Assembly: GCF_000359125.1 (NCBI RefSeq)
Contig: NZ_CAAF010000078.1
Span: forward strand, 1-64,000
Length of the DNA stretch: 64,000 bases
Direction: 5' to 3'
Source of the DNA: Mesorhizobium sp. STM 4661
GTDB taxonomy: Bacteria > Pseudomonadota > Alphaproteobacteria > Rhizobiales > Rhizobiaceae
Both the position numbers and the translations under genes were made by a program. Below, piece by piece: positions 17,532-25,100 of the stretch (positions are counted from its first letter, which is position 1; every line of letters begins with the position of its first letter). The notes under the pieces were generated by a model. The model was given only the letters and a program-made list of their open reading frames with translations. It made no database searches and had not been told where the DNA came from.

Positions 17532-18414
17532 GTTGCCGGAAGTCGAAACGGTCCGGCGCGGCCTGCAGCCGGTCCTGGAAGGCGCACGCATCGCCCGCGT
17601 CGAGGCACGCCGGCCCGATCTCAGATTTCCGTTTCCGGAAAGATTTTCGGAGCGGCTGACCGGCAAGACGATCACGGCGCTCGGCCGCCGGGCCAAATAC
17701 TTGACGATGCATCTGGACGGCGGTCCGGTGCTGATCTGCCATCTCGGCATGTCGGGTTCGTTCCGCATCGAAACGGCCGACAGCAGCGACCTGCCGGGCG
17801 TGTTCTATCACGAGCGTTCGAAAAGTGCCGCGCACGATCATGTCGTGTTCGATGTCGTCTCGCCGGAAGGCGGCCGATCGCGCGTGATCTTCAACGACCC
17901 GCGCCGCTTCGGCTTCATGTTGTTTGCGGAAGGGCTGGTCGACACGCATCCGATGCTTGCGGGGCTGGGCGTCGAGCCGACAGGCAATGCGCTGGATGGA
18001 GCGCTGCTCGCCTCGTTGCTCAAAGGTCGCAGATCACCGTTGAAGGCGGCACTGCTCGACCAGCGGCTGATCGCGGGACTGGGCAATATATATGTGTCGG
18101 AAGCGCTGTGGCGCGCCGGCCTGTCGCCGCTGCGCGAAGCAGGCACCATCGCCAAGGCCGGGAAAAAGGCTGGCGAACAGGCTGAACGCCTCGCCGCGGC
18201 GATCCGTTCGGTCATTGCCGATGCGATAGCCGCCGGCGGATCGTCGCTGCGCGACTATATGCAGACCGATGGCTCAATGGGCTATTTCCAGCATTCCTTC
18301 GCGGTCTACGATCGGGAAGGCGAACCCTGCTCCAAGCCTGGTTGCGGCGGCCATATCGAGCGCATCGTGCAAAGCGGGCGCTCGACCTTCTATTGCCGGA
18401 CCTGCCAGCGGTAA
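17524..18414 (+). CDS. mutM: Formamidopyrimidine-DNA glycosylase
   Basis: A 296-residue base-excision repair enzyme that removes 8-oxoguanine and nicks the site. The N-terminus MPELPEVETVRRGL supplies the catalytic Pro2 and Glu3. The catalytic-domain Lys lies in GRRAKYL, and the C-terminal zinc finger is complete (C-x4-C, then CRTC near the end). It overlaps deoB by 8 nt, so it is probably translated from the same message. Confidence 0.97.
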   Translation: MPELPEVETVRRGLQPVLEGARIARVEARRPDLRFPFPERFSERLTGKTITALGRRAKYLTMHLDGGPVLICHLGMSGSFRIETADSSDLPGVFYHERSKSAAHDHVVFDVVSPEGGRSRVIFNDPRRFGFMLFAEGLVDTHPMLAGLGVEPTGNALDGALLASLLKGRRSPLKAALLDQRLIAGLGNIYVSEALWRAGLSPLREAGTIAKAGKKAGEQAERLAAAIRSVIADAIAAGGSSLRDYMQTDGSMGYFQHSFAVYDREGEPCSKPGCGGHIERIVQSGRSTFYCRTCQR

Positions 18415-18464
18415 GCTAGGACCGATCGACATTCATCGATTGCCTGGAACGAGGAGGCGAAGCC

Positions 18465-19238
18465 ATGGCCTATGAAACCATCATTGTGGAAACGCACGGC
18501 AAGGTCGGGCTGATCACGCTGAACCGGCCCAAGGCGCTCAACGCGCTGAACTCCGAGGTTCTGAAGGAGGTGGTGGCGGCCGTGAACGGGTTCAGCGCGA
18601 ACCCTGATATCGGCGCCATGATCATTACCGGTTCCGAGAAGGCTTTTGCCGCCGGTGCCGACATCAAGGAAATGCAGGCGATCTCTTTTGTCGACGCCTA
18701 TGTGCAGGACTTCTTCGTCGGTTGGGAAGAGCTCACGCGGGCGCGAAAGCCCATCATCGCGGCGGTCGCCGGCTATGCGCTCGGCGGCGGCTGCGAACTG
18801 GCGATGATGTGCGATTTCATTATCGCCGCCGACAACGCCAACTTCGGACAGCCCGAAATCACCCTTGGTGTCATGCCGGGCATGGGCGGATCGCAGCGCC
18901 TGACCCGCTTCGTCGGCAAATCGAAGGCGATGGACATGTGCCTGACCGGACGGATGATGGATGCGGCGGAGGCCGAGCGTTGCGGCCTGGTGTCGCGCGT
19001 CGTGCCTGCCGGCGAACTGCTCGAGGAGGCGCTGAAGGCGGCAGCCAAGATCGCGGATTTTTCGCTACCGTCGGTGATGATGACCAAGGAGGCCGTCAAC
19101 CGCGCTTATGAAACGACCCTGGCCGAAGGGCTGCGGTTCGAACGGCGCCTGTTTCACTCCCTGTTTGCGCTCGACGACCAGAAGGAAGGCATGGCGGCCT
19201 TTGCCGAAAAGCGGAAGCCGAATTTCACCAACCGCTAA
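18465..19238 (+). CDS. Enoyl-CoA hydratase
   Basis: A 257-residue crotonase-fold enzyme, hydrating 2-enoyl-CoA in beta-oxidation. The oxyanion hole is in EKAFAAGADIKEM (about 58-70). Both catalytic glutamates of true hydratases are present, in GGGCELAMM and GQPEITLG. GAGGAGGCG precedes ATG 18465. It follows mutM at 50 nt. The TAA stop overlaps the first base of a palindromic repeat. The exact chain-length preference cannot be read. Confidence 0.93.
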   Translation: MAYETIIVETHGKVGLITLNRPKALNALNSEVLKEVVAAVNGFSANPDIGAMIITGSEKAFAAGADIKEMQAISFVDAYVQDFFVGWEELTRARKPIIAAVAGYALGGGCELAMMCDFIIAADNANFGQPEITLGVMPGMGGSQRLTRFVGKSKAMDMCLTGRMMDAAEAERCGLVSRVVPAGELLEEALKAAAKIADFSLPSVMMTKEAVNRAYETTLAEGLRFERRLFHSLFALDDQKEGMAAFAEKRKPNFTNR

Positions 19239-19342
19239 TGCATGTCGCGCAAAAATGCGCAGCGGTTTTGCGACAACGACTTGCATAAAAACAAGACCCT
19301 AAGGCGCGGCGCATGAATTCGCTTAAACGCGACGCGCTTTAG
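19238..19342. repeat. Composite palindromic repeat, reverse orientation
   Basis: B part: ATGCATGTCG (19238-19247), CGCAAAA (19248-19254), 11-nt loop, TTTTGCG (19266-19272), CGACTTGCAT (19277-19286). A part: CTAAGGCGCGGCGC (19299-19312) with GCGACGCGCTTTAG (19329-19342), two mismatches. It is the order-reversed form of the copies after dnaA and dnaN, and starts on the enoyl-CoA hydratase stop codon. Confidence 0.88.
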
Positions 19343-19380
19343 GACCTCGGCAGCACCGGCCAAAAAGAGGGCGAAGCGGC

Positions 19381-19409
19381 GTTGACGCGCCGGAAAAGCT
19401 GAACTATAA
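19381..19409 (+). promoter_or_regulatory. Promoter of rpsT
   Basis: GTTGAC (19381-19386), a 17-nt spacer and CTATAA (19404-19409). This is close to the rhizobial housekeeping consensus CTTGAC-N17-CTATAT. The predicted start near 19416 gives a leader of about 87 nt. Confidence 0.75.
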
Positions 19410-19502
19410 GCCGCTCCAACCGAGGCGGCCGCGTGGCTGCCCGTTTGTTTTTTGCGCCCTGCGGCATCCCGCGTGCGCCCACCAGATCAGAAGAGAGGCA
19501 TC

Positions 19503-19769
19503 ATGGCCAACACCTCCTCGGCCAAAAAGGCAACGCGCAAGATCGCCCGCCGCGCGGCGGTCAACAAGAACCGCCGCTCACGCGTGCGGACCTATGTCCG
19601 CCAGGTCGAAGAGGCGCTCGCCTCGGGCGACAAGGCTGCCGCGCAGGCTGCCTTCAAGGTGGCGGAGCCGGAACTGATGCGCGCCGCGACCAAGGGCGTG
19701 GTGCACAAGAACACGGCATCCCGCAAGGTATCGCGACTCGCTCAACGGCTTAAAGTGCTGTCGGCCTAA
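19503..19769 (+). CDS. rpsT: 30S ribosomal protein S20
   Basis: An 88-residue basic protein with the S20 start MANTSSAKKATRK and RRAAVNKNRRSRVRTYVR. It binds 16S rRNA early in 30S assembly. ATG at 19503 has AGAGAGG upstream; an upstream in-frame ATG at 19452 would add 17 residues not seen in the family. It has its own promoter and terminator and lies before dnaA, the usual alphaproteobacterial arrangement. Confidence 0.97.
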   Translation: MANTSSAKKATRKIARRAAVNKNRRSRVRTYVRQVEEALASGDKAAAQAAFKVAEPELMRAATKGVVHKNTASRKVSRLAQRLKVLSA

Positions 19770-19797
19770 TATACGTTTCCTGAACTTGTCTTCTTCA

Positions 19798-19824
19798 AGC
19801 CCGGCCGATCGCGCCGGGTTTTTT
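19798..19824 (+). terminator. Intrinsic terminator of rpsT
   Basis: CCCGGC (19800-19805) pairs with GCCGGG (19813-19818) and is followed by six T (19819-19824). It lies 30 nt past the rpsT stop. Confidence 0.85.
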
Positions 19825-20002
19825 CGTTTGCCGGCAAGTACTTAAAAAGAAAGCCCGCAAACGACACTGTGCGTGGATTTCGAAGTTCCAAATGCTTTGC
19901 CGGCATATACATGCCCGCTGATATTCGAAGTCGCCGAAAGCGGCCGCGCCAGAAATAGCGCCTGTCAAAAATTATGTATTAATTTCAAATAATTACAGAT
20001 GG

Positions 20003-20022
20003 TCATCCACAGCTTGTTCACA
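20003..20022 (+). promoter_or_regulatory. Two DnaA-box-like sequences
   Basis: TCATCCACA (20003-20011) and TTGTTCACA (20014-20022) each differ by one base from TTATCCACA/TTWTNCACA. They stand 2 nt apart in an AT-rich stretch. Confidence 0.45.
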
Positions 20023-20133
20023 TCAAGGGTGGGGGATCGGGGACAATTGGCTGTCAAGAAAATTATTTCAGAAAATTTCGCGCGGCGCGGCCTTTTTCAT
20101 ATTCGCCGGAAAAGGGTTTGAATCACAATGGCT

Positions 20134-20161
20134 TTGTCAAAATGTGCGGTTGCAGTATAGC
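20134..20161 (+). promoter_or_regulatory. Possible dnaA promoter
   Basis: TTGTCA (20134-20139), 16 nt, TATAGC (20156-20161). Neither hexamer is perfect. A start near 20168 would put the GANTC, CtrA-like and DnaA-like sites in the first 60 nt of the leader. Confidence 0.35.
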
Positions 20162-20185
20162 GTCCCAATCCGTCTTCGCTAACCA

Positions 20186-20228
20186 GATTCCTTAAAAATC
20201 CGTTAGTCGTGGCCTTGCCCTATCCACA
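20186..20228. promoter_or_regulatory. GANTC, CtrA-like and DnaA-like sites upstream of dnaA
   Basis: GATTC (20186-20190) is a CcrM methylation site. TTAAAAATCCGTTAG (20192-20206) is TTAA-N7-TTAG, one base off the CtrA consensus. CTATCCACA (20220-20228) is one base off a DnaA box. The three lie within 43 bp. Confidence 0.45.
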
Positions 20229-20617
20229 ACGATTTCGTTAATGTCGGTCTATCGAGAGGGACGGGCCATTGGCCCTTAAACCCAGCCTGAATCGGCCAGC
20301 TGAAAATGGCGGAATTCATGACGTGGATCATTTCCGCGCACGGGTTTGGTTTGTCTTTCGATGCGGTAGGGGACTGGCGTAATTGTACATGGCAGGTCAA
20401 CGACGCACCGGCGTTTTCGCCGGGTGGAATTGCTTTGCCTTGGCATAACCAAAGCGGGCTGGCTCTCAGAGGTCGGCGCCGGTCCCTTGACAACGAAGCG
20501 ACATCCATTGCCGGCGGCGGCGATGATGACGCAGCGAAGACACGGTCGCCGGAAACATGGATGCAGGAGGCGTATCCCCGGCGGAAATAAAGGTACAAAA
20601 GGACAAGGAACTCTATC

Positions 20618-22162
20618 ATGCAGAGCGGCATCGAAAGGGAGCTCACGGGCGACCTCCCATTTCCTGGAACCTTGATCGGAGGGGACGACATGTCGGCTTC
20701 CAGCGACGCGGAACAAAAGTTCGACCGGGTCAAGACCCAGTTGAAGGCGCGTCTGGGAACCGAGGTCTATTCGAGCTGGTTCGGACGCATGAAGGTCGCC
20801 GAGGCGTCCCGGGGCATTGTCCGTATCTCCGTGCCCACAGCCTTCCTGCGCTCGTGGATCAACGGCCACTATCTCGACCTTATCGCCGAGCTGTGGAAAC
20901 GCGAAGATCCCGAAATCCTCAAGATCGAGATCGTCGTGCGCAACGCTACCCGCCCGGGTCGCAACGGCGTCGAGCCCGAAGCGGCACCGGCGCGCAAGAT
21001 GACCAGGCAGGCGCAAACTGCGCTGGCCGCCGGCACGGCAGGCCCTGGCAGGGCGGAGCGTGCACCGGCACCTCGCCCGGGAATGCCTGCAGAGACCGAG
21101 TTCAGGCACAATGTGCTCGGTTCGCCGCTGGACCCGCGCTACACGTTCGGCTCCTTCATCGAGGGACCGTCGAACCGCGTGGCCTTCGCCGCCGCCAAGG
21201 CAGTGGCGGAATCGCAATCGAGCGCGGTGCGCTTCAATCCGCTCTTTCTCCATGCGACGGTCGGGCTCGGCAAGACGCACCTTTTGCAGGCGATCGCGGC
21301 GGAATCGTTGAAGCAGAATCCGAAATCGCGCGTGGTCTATCTCACAGCCGAATATTTCATGTGGCGATTCGCCACCGCGATCCGCGACAACAACGCGCTG
21401 ACGCTGAAGGAACAGTTGCGCGACATCGACCTCCTCATCATCGATGACATGCAGTTCCTGCAGGGCAAATCGATCCAGCACGAATTCTGCCATCTTATCA
21501 ATATGTTGCTCGACAGCGCCAAACAGGTGGTGGTTGCCGCCGACCGGCCGCCGTCGGAGCTGGAATCGCTGGAGCCCCGTGTCCGCTCGCGCCTCAATGG
21601 CGGCGTCGCGCTCGAAATGTCGGCGCCGGATTTCGCCATGCGCATCGGCATGCTCAAGCTGCGTCTTGCCACCGCCAAGGCCGATGACGCATCGCTCGAC
21701 ATTTCCGAGGAGATCCTCAACCATGTCGCCCGCACGGTGACCGGCAGCGGCCGCGAACTCGAAGGCGCGTTCAACCAGCTTCTGTTCCGCCAGTCCTTCG
21801 AACCGCAGATCACCATCGACCGCATCGACGAGATTCTCGGCCATATCTATCGTTCGGGCGAACCCAAGCGGGTGCGCATCGAGGACATCCAGCGCATCGT
21901 CGCGCGCCACTATAATGTGTCGAAGACCGAACTCTTGTCCAACCGGCGTACGCGCACCATCGTCAAGCCGCGGCAGGTCGCCATGTATCTGTCGAAAGTG
22001 ATGACGCCACGCTCCCTGCCGGAGATCGGCCGGCGTTTCGGGGGGCGAGACCACACGACGGTGCTGCATGCCGTGCGCAAGATCGAGGATCTCTCGGGCG
22101 TCGACAACACGCTGGCGCAGGAGCTTGAATTGCTGAGAAGACTGATCAACGATCAGGCCTGA
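20618..22162 (+). CDS. dnaA: Chromosomal replication initiator DnaA
   Basis: A 514-residue initiator that binds DnaA boxes and opens the origin. Domain I lies near the start (LKARLGTEVYSSWFGRMK) and a low-complexity Pro/Ala/Arg linker at about 120-160. Domain III has the Walker A VGLGKTHLLQAI and Walker B LLIIDDMQFL. The C-terminal DNA-binding domain carries the signature GGRDHTTVLHAVRKIE. Two starts are plausible: ATG 20618 (weak AAGGA) and ATG 20690, which has the strong GGAGGGG six bases before it and would give 490 residues. A composite repeat follows the stop. Confidence 0.97.
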   Translation: MQSGIERELTGDLPFPGTLIGGDDMSASSDAEQKFDRVKTQLKARLGTEVYSSWFGRMKVAEASRGIVRISVPTAFLRSWINGHYLDLIAELWKREDPEILKIEIVVRNATRPGRNGVEPEAAPARKMTRQAQTALAAGTAGPGRAERAPAPRPGMPAETEFRHNVLGSPLDPRYTFGSFIEGPSNRVAFAAAKAVAESQSSAVRFNPLFLHATVGLGKTHLLQAIAAESLKQNPKSRVVYLTAEYFMWRFATAIRDNNALTLKEQLRDIDLLIIDDMQFLQGKSIQHEFCHLINMLLDSAKQVVVAADRPPSELESLEPRVRSRLNGGVALEMSAPDFAMRIGMLKLRLATAKADDASLDISEEILNHVARTVTGSGRELEGAFNQLLFRQSFEPQITIDRIDEILGHIYRSGEPKRVRIEDIQRIVARHYNVSKTELLSNRRTRTIVKPRQVAMYLSKVMTPRSLPEIGRRFGGRDHTTVLHAVRKIEDLSGVDNTLAQELELLRRLINDQA

Positions 22163-22178
22163 CCGGCCCGAGAAACGA

Positions 22179-22277
22179 AAGCGCGTCGCGTTTGGATGAT
22201 TCATGCGACGCGCTTGAAATCTTTGTTTTTATGCATGTCGTTGCCCCAGAATCGGTACCCATTTTTGGGTCCGATGC
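22179..22277. repeat. Composite palindromic repeat after dnaA, first copy
   Basis: A part: AAGCGCGTCGC (22179-22189) with GCGACGCGCTT (22205-22215). T-rich spacer. B part decayed: inner arms CCCAGAA (22245-22251) and TTTTGGG (22263-22269) around the 11-nt loop TCGGTACCCAT, with a poorly matched outer stem (GCATGTCG and TCCGATGC). Confidence 0.8.
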
Positions 22278-22292
22278 TTTGGCTTGCGGACT

Positions 22293-22395
22293 TAAAGCGC
22301 GTCGCGTTTAAACCGATTCATGCGACGCGCTTTAAGGTCTTGTTTTATGCATGTCGTTGTCGAAAAATCGCTGCGCACTTTTGCGCGACATGCAT
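22293..22395. repeat. Composite palindromic repeat after dnaA, second copy
   Basis: A part: TAAAGCGCGTCGC (22293-22305) pairs perfectly with GCGACGCGCTTTA (22322-22334). B part: ATGCATGTCG (22347-22356) pairs perfectly with CGACATGCAT (22386-22395), and inner arms CGAAAAA and TTTTGCG flank the loop TCGCTGCGCAC. It is a direct repeat of the first copy. Confidence 0.92.
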
Positions 22396-22415
22396 TAGCA
22401 GGCTTTATCCCCAGA

Positions 22416-22470
22416 AAGCCCGCGTAACCGGCTTGAACCGGTGGCGCGGGCTTGCGTTTGCGGGTTTTTT
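22416..22470 (+). terminator. Probable terminator between dnaA and dnaN
   Basis: AAGCCCGCG (22416-22424) pairs with CGCGGGCTT (22445-22453), and an inner ACCGG/CCGGT extends the stem. Six T stand at 22465-22470, 11 nt after the stem, farther than usual. It suggests dnaA and dnaN are largely separate transcripts. Confidence 0.5.
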
Positions 22471-22566
22471 CCTGTCAGTTTGTGCAGATTCTGAGCCTGT
22501 TCAGACCTTTCGCGGGACGCCGCCAGGCGGAGACCCGTTCATTCATTCAAGCGAGCCTGTTTCGTC

Positions 22567-23685
22567 ATGCGTGTTATCCTGGAACGGTCAAATCTCCTGA
22601 AGTCGCTCAATCACGTTCATCGCGTGGTCGAACGACGCAACACCATACCGATCCTGTCGAACGTGCTGTTGAGCGCCGAGGGCGCCACTCTGGAAATGAA
22701 GGCGACCGACCTCGATCTGGAGGTGACCGAAGCCACGCCCGCAAAGGTCGAGCGCGGCGGGGCGACAACGGTTCCGGCGCACCTGCTCTACGACATCGTG
22801 CGCAAGCTGGCCGACGGGGCGGAGGTCATGCTGAAGACCGACGAGGACGGCAACGCCGTGACGGTGACCTCGGGCCGATCGAGCTTCCGGCTCCAATGCC
22901 TGCCGCAGTCCGATTTTCCGGAGCTTTCGGCCGGATCATTCTCGCATATCTTCCGGCTCGATTCGGTGGCGCTAAAGGGGCTGATCGAGAAGACCCAGTT
23001 CGCCATCTCGACCGAAGAGACACGCTACTATCTGAACGGCATCTATCTGCACACGCATGAGGCCGGCGGCAAGCTGAAGCTGCGTTCGGTCGCGACCGAC
23101 GGCCATCGTCTGGCGCGCGCCGAGATCGATGCGCCGGCAGGATCCGAAGGCATGCCGGGCATCATCATTCCGCGCAAAACGGTCAGCGAGCTGCAAAAGC
23201 TGGTCGACGACCCCGATGTAGCCGTCACCACCGAATTGTCCGACACCAAGATCCGCTTCACCATCGGCAGTGTCGTTTTGACGTCGAAGCTGATCGACGG
23301 CACCTTCCCTGACTATCAGCGGGTGATTCCGACAGGCAACGACAAGAAGCTGATCATCGACCGTCAGTCTTTCGCCGCCGCCGTCGACCGCGTCTCGACC
23401 ATTTCTTCCGAACGCGGCCGAGCCGTGAAGCTTTCGATCGCCGAGGGGCAGGTCACGCTTGCGGTCAACAATCCGGATTCGGGCAGCGCCACCGAGGAGC
23501 TGGCCGCGGACTATTCATCCGACCCGATCGAGATCGGTTTCAACGCCAAATATCTGCTCGACGTCGCCGCCCAGCTGACCGGCACGGAGGCAAAGTTCAT
23601 GCTGGCGGATGCAGGCTCGCCGACGCTGATCCACGACATGGCCGACGAAACCGCGCTCTATGTGCTGATGCCGATGCGGGTGTAG
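22567..23685 (+). CDS. dnaN: DNA polymerase III beta clamp
   Basis: A 372-residue sliding clamp subunit. The start MRVILERSNLLKSLNHV and the sequence RNTIPILSNVLL are typical of DnaN. Three clamp domains fit the length, and the C-terminus YVLMPMRV is the conserved end of the family. It tethers Pol III to DNA as a dimer. Repeats lie on both sides, between dnaA and dnaN and between dnaN and recF. Confidence 0.97.
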   Translation: MRVILERSNLLKSLNHVHRVVERRNTIPILSNVLLSAEGATLEMKATDLDLEVTEATPAKVERGGATTVPAHLLYDIVRKLADGAEVMLKTDEDGNAVTVTSGRSSFRLQCLPQSDFPELSAGSFSHIFRLDSVALKGLIEKTQFAISTEETRYYLNGIYLHTHEAGGKLKLRSVATDGHRLARAEIDAPAGSEGMPGIIIPRKTVSELQKLVDDPDVAVTTELSDTKIRFTIGSVVLTSKLIDGTFPDYQRVIPTGNDKKLIIDRQSFAAAVDRVSTISSERGRAVKLSIAEGQVTLAVNNPDSGSATEELAADYSSDPIEIGFNAKYLLDVAAQLTGTEAKFMLADAGSPTLIHDMADETALYVLMPMRV

Positions 23686-23742
23686 CCGCGCTGCGTCGCC
23701 GGTCTGGCTGCGCCACGACGACAATGATTGCGGCAACTTCTA

Positions 23743-23844
23743 AAAGCGCGTCGCGTTCGACCGGCCTCATGCGACGCGCTTTAGATTCTTGTTTTATGCA
23801 TATCGTTATCGCAAAACCGCTGCACACTTTTGCGCGACATGCAT
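23743..23844. repeat. Composite palindromic repeat after dnaN
   Basis: A part: AAAGCGCGTCGC (23743-23754) pairs perfectly with GCGACGCGCTTT (23771-23782). B part: ATGCATATCG (23796-23805) with CGACATGCAT (23835-23844), one mismatch, inner arms CGCAAAA (23810-23816) and TTTTGCG (23828-23834), loop CCGCTGCACAC. It ends 17 bp before the recF start. Confidence 0.92.
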
Positions 23845-23861
23845 TTATAGGCGGATAGCGG

Positions 23862-25001
23862 TTGCCGGAACAAACTCACATAAGTAAGCTTACACTTACG
23901 AATTTCCGCAATTATGCCGCGCTGTCGATCGGGCTCGATCCAGGGGCCGTGGTGTTGTCCGGCGACAACGGCGCCGGCAAGACCAATCTCCTGGAAGCGA
24001 TCTCGCTGCTGTCGCCGGGGCGTGGCCTGCGCCGCGCGCCTTACGCCGATGTGGCGCGCGAGAGCGGCGACGGCGGCTTCGCGCTACATGCCCGGCTCGA
24101 TGGGCCGGATGGCCCGGTCGAGATCGGCACCGGGATTTCAGGCGGCGACACCGCCGGTGAAGGCGGCCGGCGGGTGCGGATCAACGGCGCGGCGGCGCGC
24201 TCGGCCGACGACATGCTCGAATGGCTGCGCGTCGTCTGGCTGACGCCGGCGATGGATGGCCTGTTCCCCGGCCCGGCCGCCGACCGGCGGCGCTTTCTCG
24301 ACCGGTTGGTGCTGGCGATCGATCCCGGCCATGGCCAGCGCGCGCTCGACTATGAAAAGGCGATGCGCGGCCGAAACCGGCTGCTTGCCGACGGCTCGCG
24401 CGACGGCGCCTGGTTCGATGCGATCGAAACGCAGATGGCCGAAACCGGCGTGGCGATTGCCGCGGCGCGTGCCGAGCTGGTGCGCCTGCTTGCCGCCATG
24501 ATCGACAGGCTGCCGGGCGACGGCCCGTTTCCGCAAGCCGATATCGGCCTGTTCGGCGAACTGGAAGGCGCGGTCGCCAACTCGCCAGCAGTCGATGTCG
24601 AGGAACGGTTTCGCCGCGCCCTTGCCGAAGGCCGCGATCGCGACCGCGCCGCCGGGCGCACGCTCGACGGCCCGCACCGTTCGGATCTGGTGGTGCGGCA
24701 CCGGCCCAAGGCGATGCCGGCCGAACTCTGCTCGACCGGCGAGCAGAAGGCGCTGCTGGTCGGCATCGTGCTGTCGCATGCAAGGCTGACCGGCGAGATG
24801 TCCGGCATGACGCCGATCCTGCTGCTCGACGAGATCGCGGCGCATCTCGACGGCGGCCGGCGCGCCGCACTGTTCTCGATCCTGGAAGAGCTGAACTGCC
24901 AGGCCCTCATGACGGGAACCGACGCGTCGCTGTTTTCCAGCCTCAAGGGACGGGCGCAGTTCCTGACGGTCGACCACGGCACGGTTGGGCTAACCGTCTA
25001 A
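23862..25001 (+). CDS. recF: DNA replication and repair protein RecF
   Basis: A 379-residue SMC-like ATPase that helps load RecA at gaps. The Walker A is GDNGAGKTNLLEAI (about 33-46). The ABC signature region and Walker B LLLDEIAAHLDGGRR (about 321-335) are near the C-terminus. The only usable start is TTG at 23862: an in-frame TAG lies at 23856-23858, and no ATG or GTG occurs before conserved sequence. The upstream AGGCGGATAG is a weak binding site, so low translation is likely. A B-type repeat follows the stop. Confidence 0.95.
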   Translation: MPEQTHISKLTLTNFRNYAALSIGLDPGAVVLSGDNGAGKTNLLEAISLLSPGRGLRRAPYADVARESGDGGFALHARLDGPDGPVEIGTGISGGDTAGEGGRRVRINGAAARSADDMLEWLRVVWLTPAMDGLFPGPAADRRRFLDRLVLAIDPGHGQRALDYEKAMRGRNRLLADGSRDGAWFDAIETQMAETGVAIAAARAELVRLLAAMIDRLPGDGPFPQADIGLFGELEGAVANSPAVDVEERFRRALAEGRDRDRAAGRTLDGPHRSDLVVRHRPKAMPAELCSTGEQKALLVGIVLSHARLTGEMSGMTPILLLDEIAAHLDGGRRAALFSILEELNCQALMTGTDASLFSSLKGRAQFLTVDHGTVGLTV

Positions 25002-25011
25002 GTCTTTGTTT

Positions 25012-25059
25012 ATGCATATCGTATCCCAAAACCGCTATGCACTTTTGGGCGACATGCAT
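25012..25059. repeat. B-type palindromic repeat after recF
   Basis: Outer arms ATGCATATCG (25012-25021) and CGACATGCAT (25050-25059), inner arms CCCAAAA (25025-25031) and TTTTGGG (25043-25049), loop CCGCTATGCAC. Compared with the copy after dnaN, both inner arms changed together (CGC/GCG to CCC/GGG). The A part is absent. Confidence 0.9.
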
Positions 25060-25100
25060 TTGCCCCTGACAAGATTTTCCCCTCACTATATGGTCCGGCG

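Larger units (their letters stand above)
19825..20617. other. Long rpsT-dnaA intergenic region
   Basis: About 790 bp with no convincing gene. The part at 19965-20060 is AT-rich and carries DnaA-box-like sequences. The part at 20120-20293 carries three GANTC sites (20120, 20186, 20289), a CtrA-box-like motif and one more DnaA-box-like sequence. It must contain the dnaA promoter. Whether it also acts as an origin is open; alphaproteobacterial origins are more often near hemE. Confidence 0.6.

Noticed and set aside
20306..20590. Possible 94-residue gene between rpsT and dnaA
   Set aside because: No ribosome-binding site, codon use unlike genes, and it overlaps the presumed dnaA leader.
19825..20617. 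Chromosomal replication origin at the rpsT-dnaA gap
   Set aside because: DnaA-box-like sequences are few and imperfect, and origins in this order usually lie near hemE. Whole-chromosome GC skew is needed.
20276..22204. Long minus-strand frame (642 codons) across the dnaA region
   Set aside because: Antisense shadow of dnaA; it also runs through the control region and shows no protein-like pattern.
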